Assembly (NCBI RefSeq): GCF_014207745.1
Contig: NZ_JACHJB010000002.1
Coordinates: 1,550,001-1,614,000, forward strand
Reading direction: 5' to 3'
Source of the DNA: Nonomuraea muscovyensis
GTDB lineage: Bacteria > Actinomycetota > Actinomycetes > Streptosporangiales > Streptosporangiaceae
Length of the DNA stretch: 64,000 nt
The notes below the pieces were generated by a model, which did no database searches, was not told the origin of the DNA, and saw nothing but the letters and a program-made list of their open reading frames with translations. Made by a program: the position numbers and the translations under genes. Of the stretch, positions 8,392 to 17,761 are shown one piece after another. Numbering within the stretch: position 1 is the stretch's first letter; every line of letters begins with the position of its first letter.

Positions 8392-9528
8392 TCAGACCCC
8401 GGTGAAGACGCGGTTGACGTCGGCCGTGGCCAGCACACCGTAGATCTCACCGCCCCGCTCGACGAGGAGGTACTCGCCGGCCGGGGTCTCGCGCATGGCG
8501 TCGATGAGCGACTCACCCACCAGGTCGGCGGCGAGCACCAGCGACGGCTCCAGCGACTTGGCCATGGACCCGACGTTGACCCAGGGGCGGCGGTGCTCGG
8601 GGGTGGCCTGCACGGCGGCCTCGTTGACGATGGCGAGCGGGCGGCCTTCGTGGTCGACGACGACGAGGGCGCCGGCCCGCTGCTCGGCCGCCTGCCGCAA
8701 CGCCTCCGACAGCGGCGTCTCGGCGGTGACGGGGATGGCCCTGCGGGCCAGCGCGCGGGCGTTGACCTGCGGGATGCGGGCGCGGATGCGGGCCGCGCTG
8801 AGCGACTGGCTGGCGCCCATCCAGATGAACGAGGCCAGCACCAGGGGCCACAGCAGGCCGGGGTAGTCGACCTCCTGTCCGCTCATCATCGCCATGGCGA
8901 ACGGCGAGACGACGAGCAGCACGGCGAGCACCCGGCCGCCCCAGGCGGCGGCGACGGTGCCGGTGACGGGCCGGCGGGTGAGCTTCCAGACGACGGCGCG
9001 CAGCATCCGGCCGCCGTCGAGCGGCAGCCCGGGCAGGAGGTTGAACACGCCGACGATCAGGTTGGCCACCCACAGCTGCCAGACGAGCACTTCGAGGATG
9101 TCGCCGCCGTTGAACAGGTAGACGTCGGCGGCCAGGCCGATCCCGCCCAGCCCGAGAGAGAGCGCCGGCCCGGCGGCGGCGATCATGAACTCCTTGCCCG
9201 GCGTGGGCGGCTCCTTCTCGATCTCCGACACGCCGCCGAGAAGATAGAGCGTGATGCGGCGCACCGGCAGGCCGTAGGCCTTGGCGAGCACGCTGTGGGC
9301 CAGCTCGTGCAGCAGCACGGAGACGTACAGCAGCACCGCGAAAACGAACGCCACCGCGTAGGCGACCGTCTGGTCGAGCTCGGGCAGCATGGTCTGCACG
9401 CGGCCGCCGATGACCCAGGTGATGAGGGCGGCGACGATGAACCACGTCCACGAGACGTAAACCGGAATGCCGAACGGCTTTCCCATCCGAAGGCCGGAGA
9501 ACTCCTGCCGCGGGCTCTGCTCGCTCAC
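8392..9528 (-). CDS. Site-2 (M50) intramembrane metalloprotease with CBS domains
   Basis: A 378-residue membrane protein of the SpoIVFB/Rip3-like M50B group. The zinc motif HELAH is at 74-78 within a membrane helix. The second active-site motif NLLPGLPLDGG is at 163-173 and supplies the third zinc ligand Asp. After about six membrane segments, residues 250-378 carry two CBS repeats, which usually bind adenine nucleotides and gate activity. The family cleaves membrane-embedded anti-sigma factors or signal peptides; no anti-sigma gene is nearby. It is divergent from the RecB-family nuclease, an arrangement seen near trmI in related genomes. Confidence 0.93.
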   Translation of the reverse strand: MSEQSPRQEFSGLRMGKPFGIPVYVSWTWFIVAALITWVIGGRVQTMLPELDQTVAYAVAFVFAVLLYVSVLLHELAHSVLAKAYGLPVRRITLYLLGGVSEIEKEPPTPGKEFMIAAAGPALSLGLGGIGLAADVYLFNGGDILEVLVWQLWVANLIVGVFNLLPGLPLDGGRMLRAVVWKLTRRPVTGTVAAAWGGRVLAVLLVVSPFAMAMMSGQEVDYPGLLWPLVLASFIWMGASQSLSAARIRARIPQVNARALARRAIPVTAETPLSEALRQAAEQRAGALVVVDHEGRPLAIVNEAAVQATPEHRRPWVNVGSMAKSLEPSLVLAADLVGESLIDAMRETPAGEYLLVERGGEIYGVLATADVNRVFTGV

Positions 9529-9643
9529 CGCACTCCTCGACGTGTGTCACATGATGGCGCTGCCTCGATGCTACGCGCCCGATCAGGTGATCCCGATCCC
9601 GGCGAGGTCTATTCTGTCGGCTTCTTGACCTAGAGTGCGGTGC

Positions 9644-10504
9644 ATGACGTCGACCGAGCCGGTGATCATCGGAGCTCTCTCCCCGTCCCGGGCGGGCGAC
9701 TACATGACGTGTCCGCTGCTCTACAGGTTCCGCGTGATCGACCAGTTGCCGGAGCGGCCGTCCCAGGCGGCGGTGCGCGGCACGGTGGTGCACGCGGTGC
9801 TGGAGCGGCTCTACGACCTGCCGGCGCCGCGGCGTTCGGTGCAGGCGGCGCTGGAGCTGCTGGAGCCGCAGTGGCGGCGGCTGCTGGCCGACGAGCCGGC
9901 CTACGCGCAGATGTTCGCCGACGAGGCGGAGCAGGCCGGGTGGCTGGCCCAGGCGCGGGGCATGCTGGAGCGCTACTTCACGCTGGAGGACCCGACGCGG
10001 CTGGAGCCCGCCGAGCGGGAGCTCTACGTGGAGGCGGTGCTCGACGGGGGGCTGATGCTGCGGGGCTACGTCGATCGGCTCGATGTGGCGCCGACCGGCG
10101 AGGTGCGGGTGGTCGACTACAAGACGGGCAGCGCGCCCACGCGTGACTTCGAGGCCAAGGCGCTGTTCCAGATGAAGTTCTACGCGCTGGTGCTGTGGCG
10201 GCTGCGGGGCGAGGTGCCGCGGTTACTCCAGCTCGTCTATCTGGGCGGGGCGGGCGAGGTGCTGCGTTACGCGCCCGACGAGGCCGACCTGCTGGCGACC
10301 GAACGCAAGGTGCGGGCGTTGTGGGAGGCGATCGAGCGGTCCCTGCGGTCGGGAGAGTGGCGGGCGCGGCGCAGCCGGCTGTGCGACTGGTGCGACCACC
10401 AGGCGTTGTGCCCGGAGTTCGGCGGCACCCCGCCGCCGGTCCCCGACCGTCAGCCGGGCGACACCGTCCGCTCCAACCGCCGCGCCGCCACCGACGAGCT
10501 GTAG
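9644..10504 (+). CDS. RecB-family PD-(D/E)XK nuclease with Fe-S cluster
   Basis: A 286-residue nuclease. The core has His50 (RGTVVHAVLE), Asp144 (GYVDRLD), the D158-Y-K160 catalytic pair and Q176-x3-Y180. Cys23 and C247-x2-C250-x5-C256 form the four-cysteine staple of AddB/Cas4-type iron-sulfur nucleases. It lacks a helicase domain and is a stand-alone nuclease, probably for DNA repair. ATG 9644 is used; an in-frame GTG at 9635 would add three residues. Its neighbourhood (arc, trmI) is conserved in actinobacteria. Confidence 0.9.
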   Translation: MTSTEPVIIGALSPSRAGDYMTCPLLYRFRVIDQLPERPSQAAVRGTVVHAVLERLYDLPAPRRSVQAALELLEPQWRRLLADEPAYAQMFADEAEQAGWLAQARGMLERYFTLEDPTRLEPAERELYVEAVLDGGLMLRGYVDRLDVAPTGEVRVVDYKTGSAPTRDFEAKALFQMKFYALVLWRLRGEVPRLLQLVYLGGAGEVLRYAPDEADLLATERKVRALWEAIERSLRSGEWRARRSRLCDWCDHQALCPEFGGTPPPVPDRQPGDTVRSNRRAATDEL

Positions 10505-10537
10505 CAGGCGGCGGGTTCTCCACCGCGGGGGCACAGC

Positions 10538-10660
10538 GTGTTCACCACGCCGGCGGCGCGGTCGATCCGGGAGAACGACACGATCGCGCTGCCGTTCGGC
10601 GCCGGGCGCACGTCGCCGGGCGCCGTGGACGACGTCGCCCGGGTGGTCGCGAGCGGCAGG
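10538..10660 (+). pseudogene. Remnant of an NmrA-family NAD(P)-binding protein
   Basis: About 38 codons read ARSIRENDTIALPFGAGRTS followed by PGAVDDVARVVA, which matches the middle of NmrA/SDR-like NAD(P)H-binding proteins (normally near residue 160-200 of about 280). Neither the Rossmann GxxGxxG start nor the C-terminus is present nearby. After VVA the frame turns into an unrelated Arg/Pro sequence. It looks like a deletion scar between the nuclease and the kinase. The assignment rests on motif memory only. Confidence 0.55.
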
Positions 10661-10766
10661 CCGGGCACAGCACGCCGGGAGCGGCCGCCGTCCGGCCCCT
10701 GGGCAGGAGGTCGTCTCCTCCCACGGGAGGAGGCTCCGGGCTTTCGACCGGGCCTAGATTGAAGCG

Positions 10767-11924
10767 GTGCGCACTGACCGAACCCTGCTCAGCGACACGC
10801 TGCTGGCTGTGGCGGTGGCGGCGGCCTCGGTGGGGCTGTTCGTCCTCTACGGGCCCGAGCAGCCGGCCGAGGGGCTGCGGGCGCCCGACGCGTCCGGGGT
10901 GGCGCTGGTGCTGCTGGCCTGCGTCCCGGTGGCGGCGCGCAGGAGGTGGCCGGTGGCGGGGCTGTGCGCGGCGCTCGTGCCCGAGACGCTGCTGTCCGCG
11001 CTCGGCTACGGCACGGGCGTGGCCGGGCTGGCGGGGCTGGTGATGCTGTACTCGGTGGCCTCCTACCGGGGCCTGGCGGTGGCACTGGGCGCCCTGCTGC
11101 TGGCCGGCACGCTGTACGTGACCGGCGCGCTGGCCGGGCCCGGGGCGGGGATGGGCGTGAGCGACCATCTGATGGTCGTGGTGGTTCTGCTGGCGGTGTG
11201 GGGGGCGGGCAGGAGCCTGCGGCTGCGCCGGGCCTACCTGGAGGAGCTGAAGGACCGCGCGGCCAGGCTGGAGCGCGCGCACGCGGCCGACACGCGGGCG
11301 GCGCGGGCGGAAGAACGGTCGAGGATCGCCCGTGAGCTGCACGACGTGGTCGCCCACCACGTCAGCGTGATGACCGTGCAGGCGTCGGCGGCGGGCAAGG
11401 TGCTGGCGTCCGATCCGGAGCTGGCGCGCGAGGCGCTCGCGGCGATCGAGCACACGGGCCGGATGGCGATGGCGGAGATGCGCAACATCGTCGGGGTGCT
11501 GCGCGCCGACGCGCGGGCCGAGCTGGGCCCGCAGCCGGGCACGGGAGACCTGCCGTCGCTGGCGGCCCAGATGCGTGAGGCGGGGCTGGTGACGCGGCTG
11601 AGCGTGGAGGGCTGCGCCGGGCCGGTCCCGGCCGGGGTGGACCTGGCCGCCTACCGGCTGGTGCAGGAGGGGCTCACCAACACGCTGCGGCACGCCGGGT
11701 CGGGGGCCGAGGCGGTGGTGACGGTCCGGCACCGGCCGGGCGAGCTGGACGTCAGCGTGGCCGACGACGGGAGGGGCGCGGGGCAGCCGTCCGGCGAGCC
11801 GGGCCACGGTCTGGTGGGCATTCGCGAGCGCGTGGCCCTTTATGGTGGAGTCCTCAGCGCCGGCCCGAGGCCGGGGGGCGGTTTCGAGGTGCGGGCGAGG
11901 TTCCCGTTGAAGGACGGACGATGA
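10767..11924 (+). CDS. NarL-type sensor histidine kinase (HisKA_3)
   Basis: A 385-residue membrane kinase. Residues 8-150 hold four to five membrane helices without a large extracytoplasmic loop, so it probably senses a membrane signal. The dimerisation and phosphoacceptor motif EERSRIARELHDVVAHH places the phosphorylated His at 192. The ATPase domain has the N box around Asn305 (LTNTLRHA), G1 box DDGRG at 333-337 and G2 box GHGLVGI near 347. The start is GTG. Its stop overlaps the next gene by four bases (ATGA), so it is coupled to its response regulator. The target genes are not evident. Confidence 0.93.
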   Translation: MRTDRTLLSDTLLAVAVAAASVGLFVLYGPEQPAEGLRAPDASGVALVLLACVPVAARRRWPVAGLCAALVPETLLSALGYGTGVAGLAGLVMLYSVASYRGLAVALGALLLAGTLYVTGALAGPGAGMGVSDHLMVVVVLLAVWGAGRSLRLRRAYLEELKDRAARLERAHAADTRAARAEERSRIARELHDVVAHHVSVMTVQASAAGKVLASDPELAREALAAIEHTGRMAMAEMRNIVGVLRADARAELGPQPGTGDLPSLAAQMREAGLVTRLSVEGCAGPVPAGVDLAAYRLVQEGLTNTLRHAGSGAEAVVTVRHRPGELDVSVADDGRGAGQPSGEPGHGLVGIRERVALYGGVLSAGPRPGGGFEVRARFPLKDGR

Positions 11925-12604
11925 CGATCAGAGTGCTGCTGGTGGACGACCAGCCGCTGCTGCGCACGGGGTTCCGCCTGATCCTCGAGGCCGAGCCGGA
12001 CATCACCGTGGTGGGGCAGGCGGGCGACGGCACGGGCGCCCAGGAGCAGACCAGAGCGCTGCTGCCCGACGTGGTGCTGATGGACATCCGGATGCCCGGC
12101 GTCGACGGCATCGAGGCGACCCGCCGGATCGTGCGGGAGGCGGCGCCGTCGGCGCACGTGCCGAAGGTGCTGGTGCTGACGACGTTCGATCTGGACGAGT
12201 ACATCGTGGAGGCGCTGCGCTCGGGAGCGTCGGGGTTCCTGCTGAAGGACGTGCCGCCGGACGAGCTGGTGCAGGCGATCCGGGTCGTGGCGGCGGGCGA
12301 GGCGATCGTGGCGCCGAGCGTGACGCGGCGGCTGCTCGACCGGTTCGCCGCGCGGCTGCCGTCGGCCTACGAGCAGACGAAGCCGGCCCGGCTGGACCGG
12401 CTGACCGAGCGGGAGCTGGAGGTGCTGCGGCTGATCGCCAAGGGCATGTCCAACGCCGAGATCGCCGCCAAGCTGGTGGTGAGCGAGACGACGGTCAAGA
12501 CGCATGTCGGCAACGTGCTGACCAAGCTGGGGCTGCGTGACCGGGTGCAGGCCGTGGTGCTGGCGTACGAGACGGGGCTGATCACGCCGGGCGCCCTGTC
12601 CTGA
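11921..12604 (+). CDS. NarL/FixJ-family response regulator
   Basis: A 227-residue transcription factor. The receiver domain (1-120) has the acidic pair Asp9/Asp10, phosphoacceptor Asp55 in VVLMDIRMPG, and the late Lys in GFLLKD. A linker leads to a LuxR-type helix-turn-helix at about 160-225 (LTERELEVLRLIAKGMSNAE). It overlaps the kinase gene by four bases and will be its cognate partner. The downstream terminator ends the unit. Confidence 0.95.
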   Translation: MTIRVLLVDDQPLLRTGFRLILEAEPDITVVGQAGDGTGAQEQTRALLPDVVLMDIRMPGVDGIEATRRIVREAAPSAHVPKVLVLTTFDLDEYIVEALRSGASGFLLKDVPPDELVQAIRVVAAGEAIVAPSVTRRLLDRFAARLPSAYEQTKPARLDRLTERELEVLRLIAKGMSNAEIAAKLVVSETTVKTHVGNVLTKLGLRDRVQAVVLAYETGLITPGALS

Positions 12605-12633
12605 CGGGCGGGCGGCCACGGCCGCGCTCCGCG

Positions 12634-12693
12634 GGAAGCAGCGCGAAGCACCGCGAAGCACCCGCGCAGCGCAGGAAGCAGCGCGAAGCACCG
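12634..12693 (+). repeat. Short GAAGCA-type direct repeats
   Basis: A 20-base unit at 12634-12653 recurs exactly at 12674-12693, and shorter GCGAAGCA units fill the gap, giving five GAAGCA copies in 60 bases. It lies in the intergenic space between the response regulator and the convergent peptide importer and does not code for a protein. Confidence 0.7.
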
Positions 12694-12703
12694 GCGGGAA
12701 AAG

Positions 12704-12737
12704 CCCCGCCCCGGCCGGTGGAGGTGCCGGGGCGGGG
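12704..12737. terminator. Bidirectional terminator between convergent operons
   Basis: Perfect 11-base-pair G+C stem (arms 12704-12714 and 12727-12737) with a 12-base loop, placed between the stop codons of the response regulator and of oppF. Confidence 0.7.
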
Positions 12738-12752
12738 TGTCGAGCCGGCGGG

Positions 12753-13781
12753 TCAGGCGGTGGCCGGAGCGCCGGCGGAGCCCGCCGGCACTTCCGGGGC
12801 GTTCTCCGGGAAGTGGCAGGCCACCCGGTGACCGCCCGCCAGCTCCTCCAGCGGCGGCTCGACCGTCTTGCAGATCTCCTGGGCCTTCCAGCAGCGCGTG
12901 TGGAAGCGGCACGCCGGCGGCGGGTTGAGCGGGCTGGGTACGTCGCCGGTGAGGCGGATCCGCTCGCGTCCGGCACGCGCCCTCGGGTCGGGCACCGGCA
13001 CCGCCGACAGCAGGGCGTTGGTGTAGGGGTGCATGGGCGCGCTGTAGAGGCGCTTGCGGTCGGCGATCTCGACGATCTTGCCGAGGTACATCACGGCGAC
13101 CCGGTCGCTGATGTGGCGCACCACCGACAGGTCGTGCGCGATGACGACGTAGGTGAGGTCGAGCTCGTTCTGCAGGTCCTCCAGCAGGTTGACGACCTGC
13201 GCCTGGATGGACACGTCGAGCGCGGAGACCGGCTCGTCCGCGATGATCAGCTTGGGCTTGAGCGCGAGCGTGCGGGCGATGCCGATGCGCTGCCGCTGGC
13301 CGCCGGAGAACTCGTGCGGGTAGCGGTTGTAGTGCTCGGGGTTGAGGCCGACGAGTTCGAGGATCTCCTGGACGGCCTTCTTGACGCCCTGCTCGGGCGT
13401 GACGCCCTGGATGCGGAACGGGGCGCCGACGATGGCGCCGACCGTGTGCCGCGGGTTGAGCGACGAGTAGGGGTCCTGGAAGATCATCTGCATGTCGCGG
13501 CGGAGGGGCCGCAGGCTCGACTGCCCCGCGTGGGTGATGTCGCGCCCCTCGAAGACGACCTTGCCGCCGGTGGGTTCCAGGAGCCGGGTGACCAGCCTGC
13601 CGGTGGTGGACTTGCCGCAGCCCGACTCGCCCACCAGGCCGAGTGTCTCGCCCTTGAACACCTCGAAGCTGATCCCGTCGACCGCCTTGACGGCGCCGAC
13701 CTGCCGCTTGAGCAGGCCCTTGTGGACGGGGAAGTGCTTTTGCAGGTCCTGTACGGACAGAAGCGGCTCGTTCTCGCTCAC
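12753..13781 (-). CDS. Oligopeptide/dipeptide ABC transporter ATP-binding protein (DppF/OppF-type)
   Basis: A 342-residue ATPase. Walker [10 protein letters not shown], the signature [12 protein letters not shown] and Walker B LIIADEP with SALD are all intact. The C-terminal oligopeptide-ABC extension with Cys-containing CRFHTRC typical of DppF/OppF is present. The GTG at 13779-13781 is chosen ([13 protein letters not shown]); longer open sequence upstream belongs to the overlapping dppD-like gene in another frame. The GTGA overlap shows translational coupling. It is the last gene of the five-gene importer. Confidence 0.93.
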   Translation of the reverse strand: MSENEPLLSVQDLQKHFPVHKGLLKRQVGAVKAVDGISFEVFKGETLGLVGESGCGKSTTGRLVTRLLEPTGGKVVFEGRDITHAGQSSLRPLRRDMQMIFQDPYSSLNPRHTVGAIVGAPFRIQGVTPEQGVKKAVQEILELVGLNPEHYNRYPHEFSGGQRQRIGIARTLALKPKLIIADEPVSALDVSIQAQVVNLLEDLQNELDLTYVVIAHDLSVVRHISDRVAVMYLGKIVEIADRKRLYSAPMHPYTNALLSAVPVPDPRARAGRERIRLTGDVPSPLNPPPACRFHTRCWKAQEICKTVEPPLEELAGGHRVACHFPENAPEVPAGSAGAPATA

Positions 13782-14812
13782 TGGATCTCCAGCACTGGCT
13801 TGATCTCGTTCTCCCACAACCTGCGCCGCTCGGCCTTGTCGAGGTGGCAGCGCACGAGGTGGCCGCCCTCGGTCTCGGCGAGCGCCGGCACCTCGGTGCC
13901 GGACTTGCCGCCGGTCAGCTCGGCGTAGGGGCAGCGGGGGTGGAAGGCGCAGCCCTGCGGGACGTTGATGAGGGACGGCGGGCTCCCCTTGATCGGCAGC
14001 AGCCGCTCGGTGCGATCCCGGTCGAGCCGGGGCATGGAGCCCAGCAGCCCCCAGGTGTAGGGGTGCTCGGGGCGGTAGAAGATGTCGTCGGTGGCGCCGT
14101 ACTCGATGCACTTGCCCGCGTACATGACGAGGATCTCGTCGGACAGCTCGGCGACCACGCCCAGGTCGTGGGTGATGATGATCAGCGCGGAGTTGAACTC
14201 GCGCTGCAGGTCGCGCATGAGGTCGAGGATCTGCGCCTGCACGGTGACGTCGAGGGCGGTGGTCGGCTCGTCGGCGATGAGCAGCTCGGGGTCGCACGAC
14301 AGCGCCATCGCGATCATGGCGCGCTGGCGCATGCCGCCGGAGAACTCGTGCGGGTAGGAGTCGACGCGCCGCGCGGGCTCGGGGATGCCGACGCGGCCGA
14401 GCATGTCGACGGCGTGCTTCCTGGCGACCGACTTGGAGACGGCGTGGTGGATCCGGTACGCCTCGATGATCTGGTCGCCGACCGTGTAGTAGGGGTGCAT
14501 GGCCGACAGCGGATCCTGGAAGATCATCGCCATCTTCTTGCCGCGCAGCCCGCGCACGTGCTCCTGGGAGGCGGAGACGAGCTCCTCGCCGTCGAGCCAG
14601 ATCTCGCCGGAGATCTTCGCCCGGCCACCCTTGTGCAGGCCGAGGATGCCGAGGCTGGTGACGCTCTTGCCGGAGCCCGACTCGCCGACGATGCCGAGGG
14701 TCTTGCCCCGCTCCAGCTCGAAGGTGAGGCCGTCGACGGACTTGACCAGGCCGTCGTCGGTCGGGAAGTGGATGCGCAGGTCCTTGACGTCGAGGAAGCT
14801 CTGAGGGCTCAC
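13778..14812 (-). CDS. Oligopeptide/dipeptide ABC transporter ATP-binding protein (DppD/OppD-type)
   Basis: A 344-residue ATPase, partner of the next gene in a heterodimeric motor. Walker [10 protein letters not shown], signature [12 protein letters not shown] and Walker [13 protein letters not shown] are intact. The C-terminal [11 protein letters not shown] segment is the Cys cluster of the DppD/OppD group, which binds an iron-sulfur cluster in some homologues. Start GTG at 14812 ([12 protein letters not shown]) overlaps the permease stop by four bases. Confidence 0.93.
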   Translation of the reverse strand: MSPQSFLDVKDLRIHFPTDDGLVKSVDGLTFELERGKTLGIVGESGSGKSVTSLGILGLHKGGRAKISGEIWLDGEELVSASQEHVRGLRGKKMAMIFQDPLSAMHPYYTVGDQIIEAYRIHHAVSKSVARKHAVDMLGRVGIPEPARRVDSYPHEFSGGMRQRAMIAMALSCDPELLIADEPTTALDVTVQAQILDLMRDLQREFNSALIIITHDLGVVAELSDEILVMYAGKCIEYGATDDIFYRPEHPYTWGLLGSMPRLDRDRTERLLPIKGSPPSLINVPQGCAFHPRCPYAELTGGKSGTEVPALAETEGGHLVRCHLDKAERRRLWENEIKPVLEIQ

Positions 14813-15828
14813 GTCAGCCTCACTCTCGGGTCGACGACGGCGTAGAGGAGGTCGACGATCAGGTTGGCCAGGATGACGAACAGCGCGGCCAGGAGGGTGA
14901 CCCCCATGACCTTGGGCAGGTCCTGGTTGGTGATGGCGTCGATGGCGTACTTGCCGAGACCGTTGAGCGAGTAGGCGGTCTCGGTGAGCACGGCGCCGCC
15001 GATGAGCAGGCCGAAGTCGAGACCGAAGATCGTGATGATGGGCGTCAGGGCGCCGCGCAGGCCGTGTTTGACGATCACCTTGCGCTCGACGAGGCCCTTG
15101 GCCCGGGCCGTGCGGATGTAGTCCTCGTTCATCGTCTCCAGCATGCCTGCCCGGGTGAGGCGCGCGTACGTGGCGGCGAACAGGAACGCCAGCGTGATCC
15201 ACGGCAACAGCAGGCCGTAGGCCCAACGGGCGGGTGAGTCTTCGATGGTGACGTAGTAGCCGCCCTGGGCGGCCCAGCTGAACGGGTTGCCGTAGGCGAA
15301 GACCTGCAGCGAGATGAGGCCGGTGAAGAAGATGGGCAGCGAGACGCCGGCGAGTGCGACGATCATCGCGAACCGGTCGAACACGGTGCCTCTTCGTAGG
15401 GCCGACAGCACGCCGATGCCGACGCCGAGCAGCACCCAGATCAGCGCGGCGCCGACGGCCAGCGACAGGGTGACGGGCAGCCGGTTCATCAGGTCGGGGA
15501 AGACGGGCTGGCGGGTGATGAAGGAGTAGCCGAGGCACGGGGCCGGGCACTGCTCGACGCCCGCTCCGTAGTCGTACTCGGCTCCGGACACGATGCCCTT
15601 GACGTACCTGCCGTACTGCACGACCAGGGGGTCGTTGAAGCCGAGGCGTTCGGCGGCCAGCTTGGCCGTCTCCTCGGTGGCCGTCCGGCCGACGTAGCGG
15701 CTGGCCATGCCCTCGGCGGTGGCCCCCGCGAGCCGCGGCACGAGGAAGAAGATCGCGAAGGTGGCCATGCTCACAATGGCGAGCATGATCACTGCGCTGA
15801 TCAGGCGTCTGATGATGTATGTGAACAC
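14809..15828 (-). CDS. Peptide ABC transporter permease (DppB-type)
   Basis: A 339-residue inner-membrane permease that begins [20 protein letters not shown], the usual DppB start. It has six membrane helices and the EAA coupling loop [10 protein letters not shown]. An extra loop with two Cys (QCPAPC, about residue 95) sits in the first extracytoplasmic region, between helices 1 and 2; I see this as a lineage feature, not a defect. The gene follows dppA after a hairpin and has no clear Shine-Dalgarno. Confidence 0.93.
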   Translation of the reverse strand: MFTYIIRRLISAVIMLAIVSMATFAIFFLVPRLAGATAEGMASRYVGRTATEETAKLAAERLGFNDPLVVQYGRYVKGIVSGAEYDYGAGVEQCPAPCLGYSFITRQPVFPDLMNRLPVTLSLAVGAALIWVLLGVGIGVLSALRRGTVFDRFAMIVALAGVSLPIFFTGLISLQVFAYGNPFSWAAQGGYYVTIEDSPARWAYGLLLPWITLAFLFAATYARLTRAGMLETMNEDYIRTARAKGLVERKVIVKHGLRGALTPIITIFGLDFGLLIGGAVLTETAYSLNGLGKYAIDAITNQDLPKVMGVTLLAALFVILANLIVDLLYAVVDPRVRLT

Positions 15829-15841
15829 AGTGCCCGGCCCG

Positions 15842-15874
15842 GCGGCCGCCCCGGGGTTCGCCCGGGACGGCCGC
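15842..15874 (-). terminator. Intercistronic hairpin between dppA- and dppB-like genes
   Basis: A 14-base-pair stem with one mismatch (arms 15842-15855 and 15861-15874) and a 5-base loop, beginning 13 bases before the permease start. It may work as a partial terminator or 3'-end stabiliser that lets the binding protein outnumber the permease. It may also mask the permease ribosome site. Confidence 0.6.
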
Positions 15875-15942
15875 CTGCGGCCTTCACCTGCCTTACTGCT
15901 CGGTCGGTTGGCCTACAGCTACTCCGGCGGCTGCGGCGTGGG

Positions 15943-17709
15943 TTACTGGACGCCCATCGCCACGTAGTCGTACATCTGCTGGCCGTCGTTGACCATGACG
16001 TTGGTCAGGCCCTTGCCGCGGATGAGCAGCGACTTGGCCACGATGCCGGGCAGGATGACCGACTCCTCCATGACGCGCTTGTCGATGGCGGCGTAGAGCT
16101 GCTCGCGCTTGGCCGTGTCGGCCTCCTGGAGCGCCTGGTCGAACATCTTGTCGACGTCGGGGATCCGGACGGAGACGTTGGACGAGCCGCCGCCCTCGCG
16201 GATGACGCGGCTGTCGGTCATCTGCTGCAGGAAGCCGTAGCCGTCAGGCCAGTCGGAGCCCCAGCCGTTGATGGCCAGGCCCAGCTTCTCCTTGACCACG
16301 AACGACGGCTTGCCGGCGTAGAGGGAGAAGTAGTCCTTCAGCGGGTACGGCTTGAGCGTCACGTTGATGCCGACGCGGGCCAGCGACTCCTTGAGCGCCT
16401 CGGCCGTCTTCTTCTCCTTGTCGCGCTCGGCGCGGTAGGAGATGTTCGTCTCGAAGCCGTTGGGCTGGCCGCACTTGGCCAGGTGCTCCTTGGCCTTGGT
16501 CAGGTCGCCCTTGCCCTCGGGGCTCGGGTAGAGGTCGATCTTCTGGTAGCCGGGGATGCCCGGGGGCAGCAGGCTGGTGGCGATCTCGCCGCCGGTGGTG
16601 CCGCCGTAGGCCGCGACGTAGCCGGTCTTGTCGGCGGCGTACTGGATCGCGATCCGGCAGTCCTTGTTGTCCAGCGGCTTCACCGTCGGGCTGATCGAGG
16701 TGTACCAGAGCCGCTGCAGCGTGGGGTTGTCGGTGCGCGCCTTCATCGCCGGGTCAGGCAGGATCTTGCTGAGCGCGGCGGGCTGGACACCGGTGCCCTC
16801 GACGGCGACGTGCAGGTCGCCGGAGATGAGGCGGTTGTCGATGTCGTCGGCGTTGACGTTGGTCGACACCTCGTAGCGGTCGGGCAGCGCCGGCCGGTTG
16901 GGGTCGGTCGCCGGGTCCCACTGGTCGTTGCGGACCAGGCTGAAGCCCTTGCCGATCTCGTTCTTCTCGAACTTGTACGGGCCCGAGGAGAGCACGTGCT
17001 CCTGGTACTTGGTGCCCGTGTCCTTGGCCTCGGGCACCGGCATGGTGACCGACATCTGGGTTAGGTAGTCGAAGCCGCTGAAGGGCTGCTTCAGGTGGAA
17101 GACGACCGTCTTGTCGTCGGGCGTCTCGATGGCGGAGCTGAAGTCCGCGCCCTTCGACTTGTACGGGCCCTTGTAGTCCTTCGGCCAGTTGAGCAGCTCG
17201 TTGAGGTACGTCGGGCCGTTGGGGAAGGTCTCCCGGTCGTAGGAGCGGGCCACGCCGTAGGCCACGTCCTTGGACGTGATCGGGGTGCCGTCCTCGTACT
17301 TCAGGCCGTCACGCAGGGTGTAGGTCCAGGTCTTGAAGTCCTCGCTCGGCTTGCCGAGTTCGGCGGCGAGGTCGGGCACCGGCTTGGCGCCCTCGGCGCC
17401 GGGCTTGCCGGGGAACATCGTCAGGGCGCGGCCGTACAGGCGGATGAAGTTCCACGAGTAGCCGTAGTAGGTGTCGGCCGGGTCCAGCGAGTCCCAGTCG
17501 CCGGAGTTGGCCATCTTGATGGTGCCGCCCTTCTTCGTGGAAGGGTTGAACACCCCCGTGAGAGCGGCGTCGGCCTTGTCCTGGGCGGCGGGCTGGCCAC
17601 CGGGCTCGCCGGACGACTGCGGAGCGGTGCTGGTGCCTCCGCAGGCCGACAGGCCCAGGGCGAGTGCCACGGTGACCGCGGACACCGCCAGCGCTGGCTT
17701 TCTTCTCAT
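15943..17709 (-). CDS. Peptide ABC transporter substrate-binding lipoprotein (SBP family 5)
   Basis: A 588-residue lipoprotein. The signal peptide ends in lipobox LSAC with the lipidated Cys at 23. A Gly/Ser/Gln linker leads to a full-length family-5 binding domain (IKMANSGDWDSLDPADTYYG at its start), which binds peptides or nickel-like cargo outside the membrane and hands them to the permeases. Length is normal. It lies between the DppC-type and DppB-type permease genes, whereas most operons start with this gene. Confidence 0.94.
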   Translation of the reverse strand: MRRKPALAVSAVTVALALGLSACGGTSTAPQSSGEPGGQPAAQDKADAALTGVFNPSTKKGGTIKMANSGDWDSLDPADTYYGYSWNFIRLYGRALTMFPGKPGAEGAKPVPDLAAELGKPSEDFKTWTYTLRDGLKYEDGTPITSKDVAYGVARSYDRETFPNGPTYLNELLNWPKDYKGPYKSKGADFSSAIETPDDKTVVFHLKQPFSGFDYLTQMSVTMPVPEAKDTGTKYQEHVLSSGPYKFEKNEIGKGFSLVRNDQWDPATDPNRPALPDRYEVSTNVNADDIDNRLISGDLHVAVEGTGVQPAALSKILPDPAMKARTDNPTLQRLWYTSISPTVKPLDNKDCRIAIQYAADKTGYVAAYGGTTGGEIATSLLPPGIPGYQKIDLYPSPEGKGDLTKAKEHLAKCGQPNGFETNISYRAERDKEKKTAEALKESLARVGINVTLKPYPLKDYFSLYAGKPSFVVKEKLGLAINGWGSDWPDGYGFLQQMTDSRVIREGGGSSNVSVRIPDVDKMFDQALQEADTAKREQLYAAIDKRVMEESVILPGIVAKSLLIRGKGLTNVMVNDGQQMYDYVAMGVQ

Positions 17710-17761
17710 CAGTTGCTACACCCCTTGTGGTTGGGAGGCAGGGAATCGGGGAGATCGGAAG

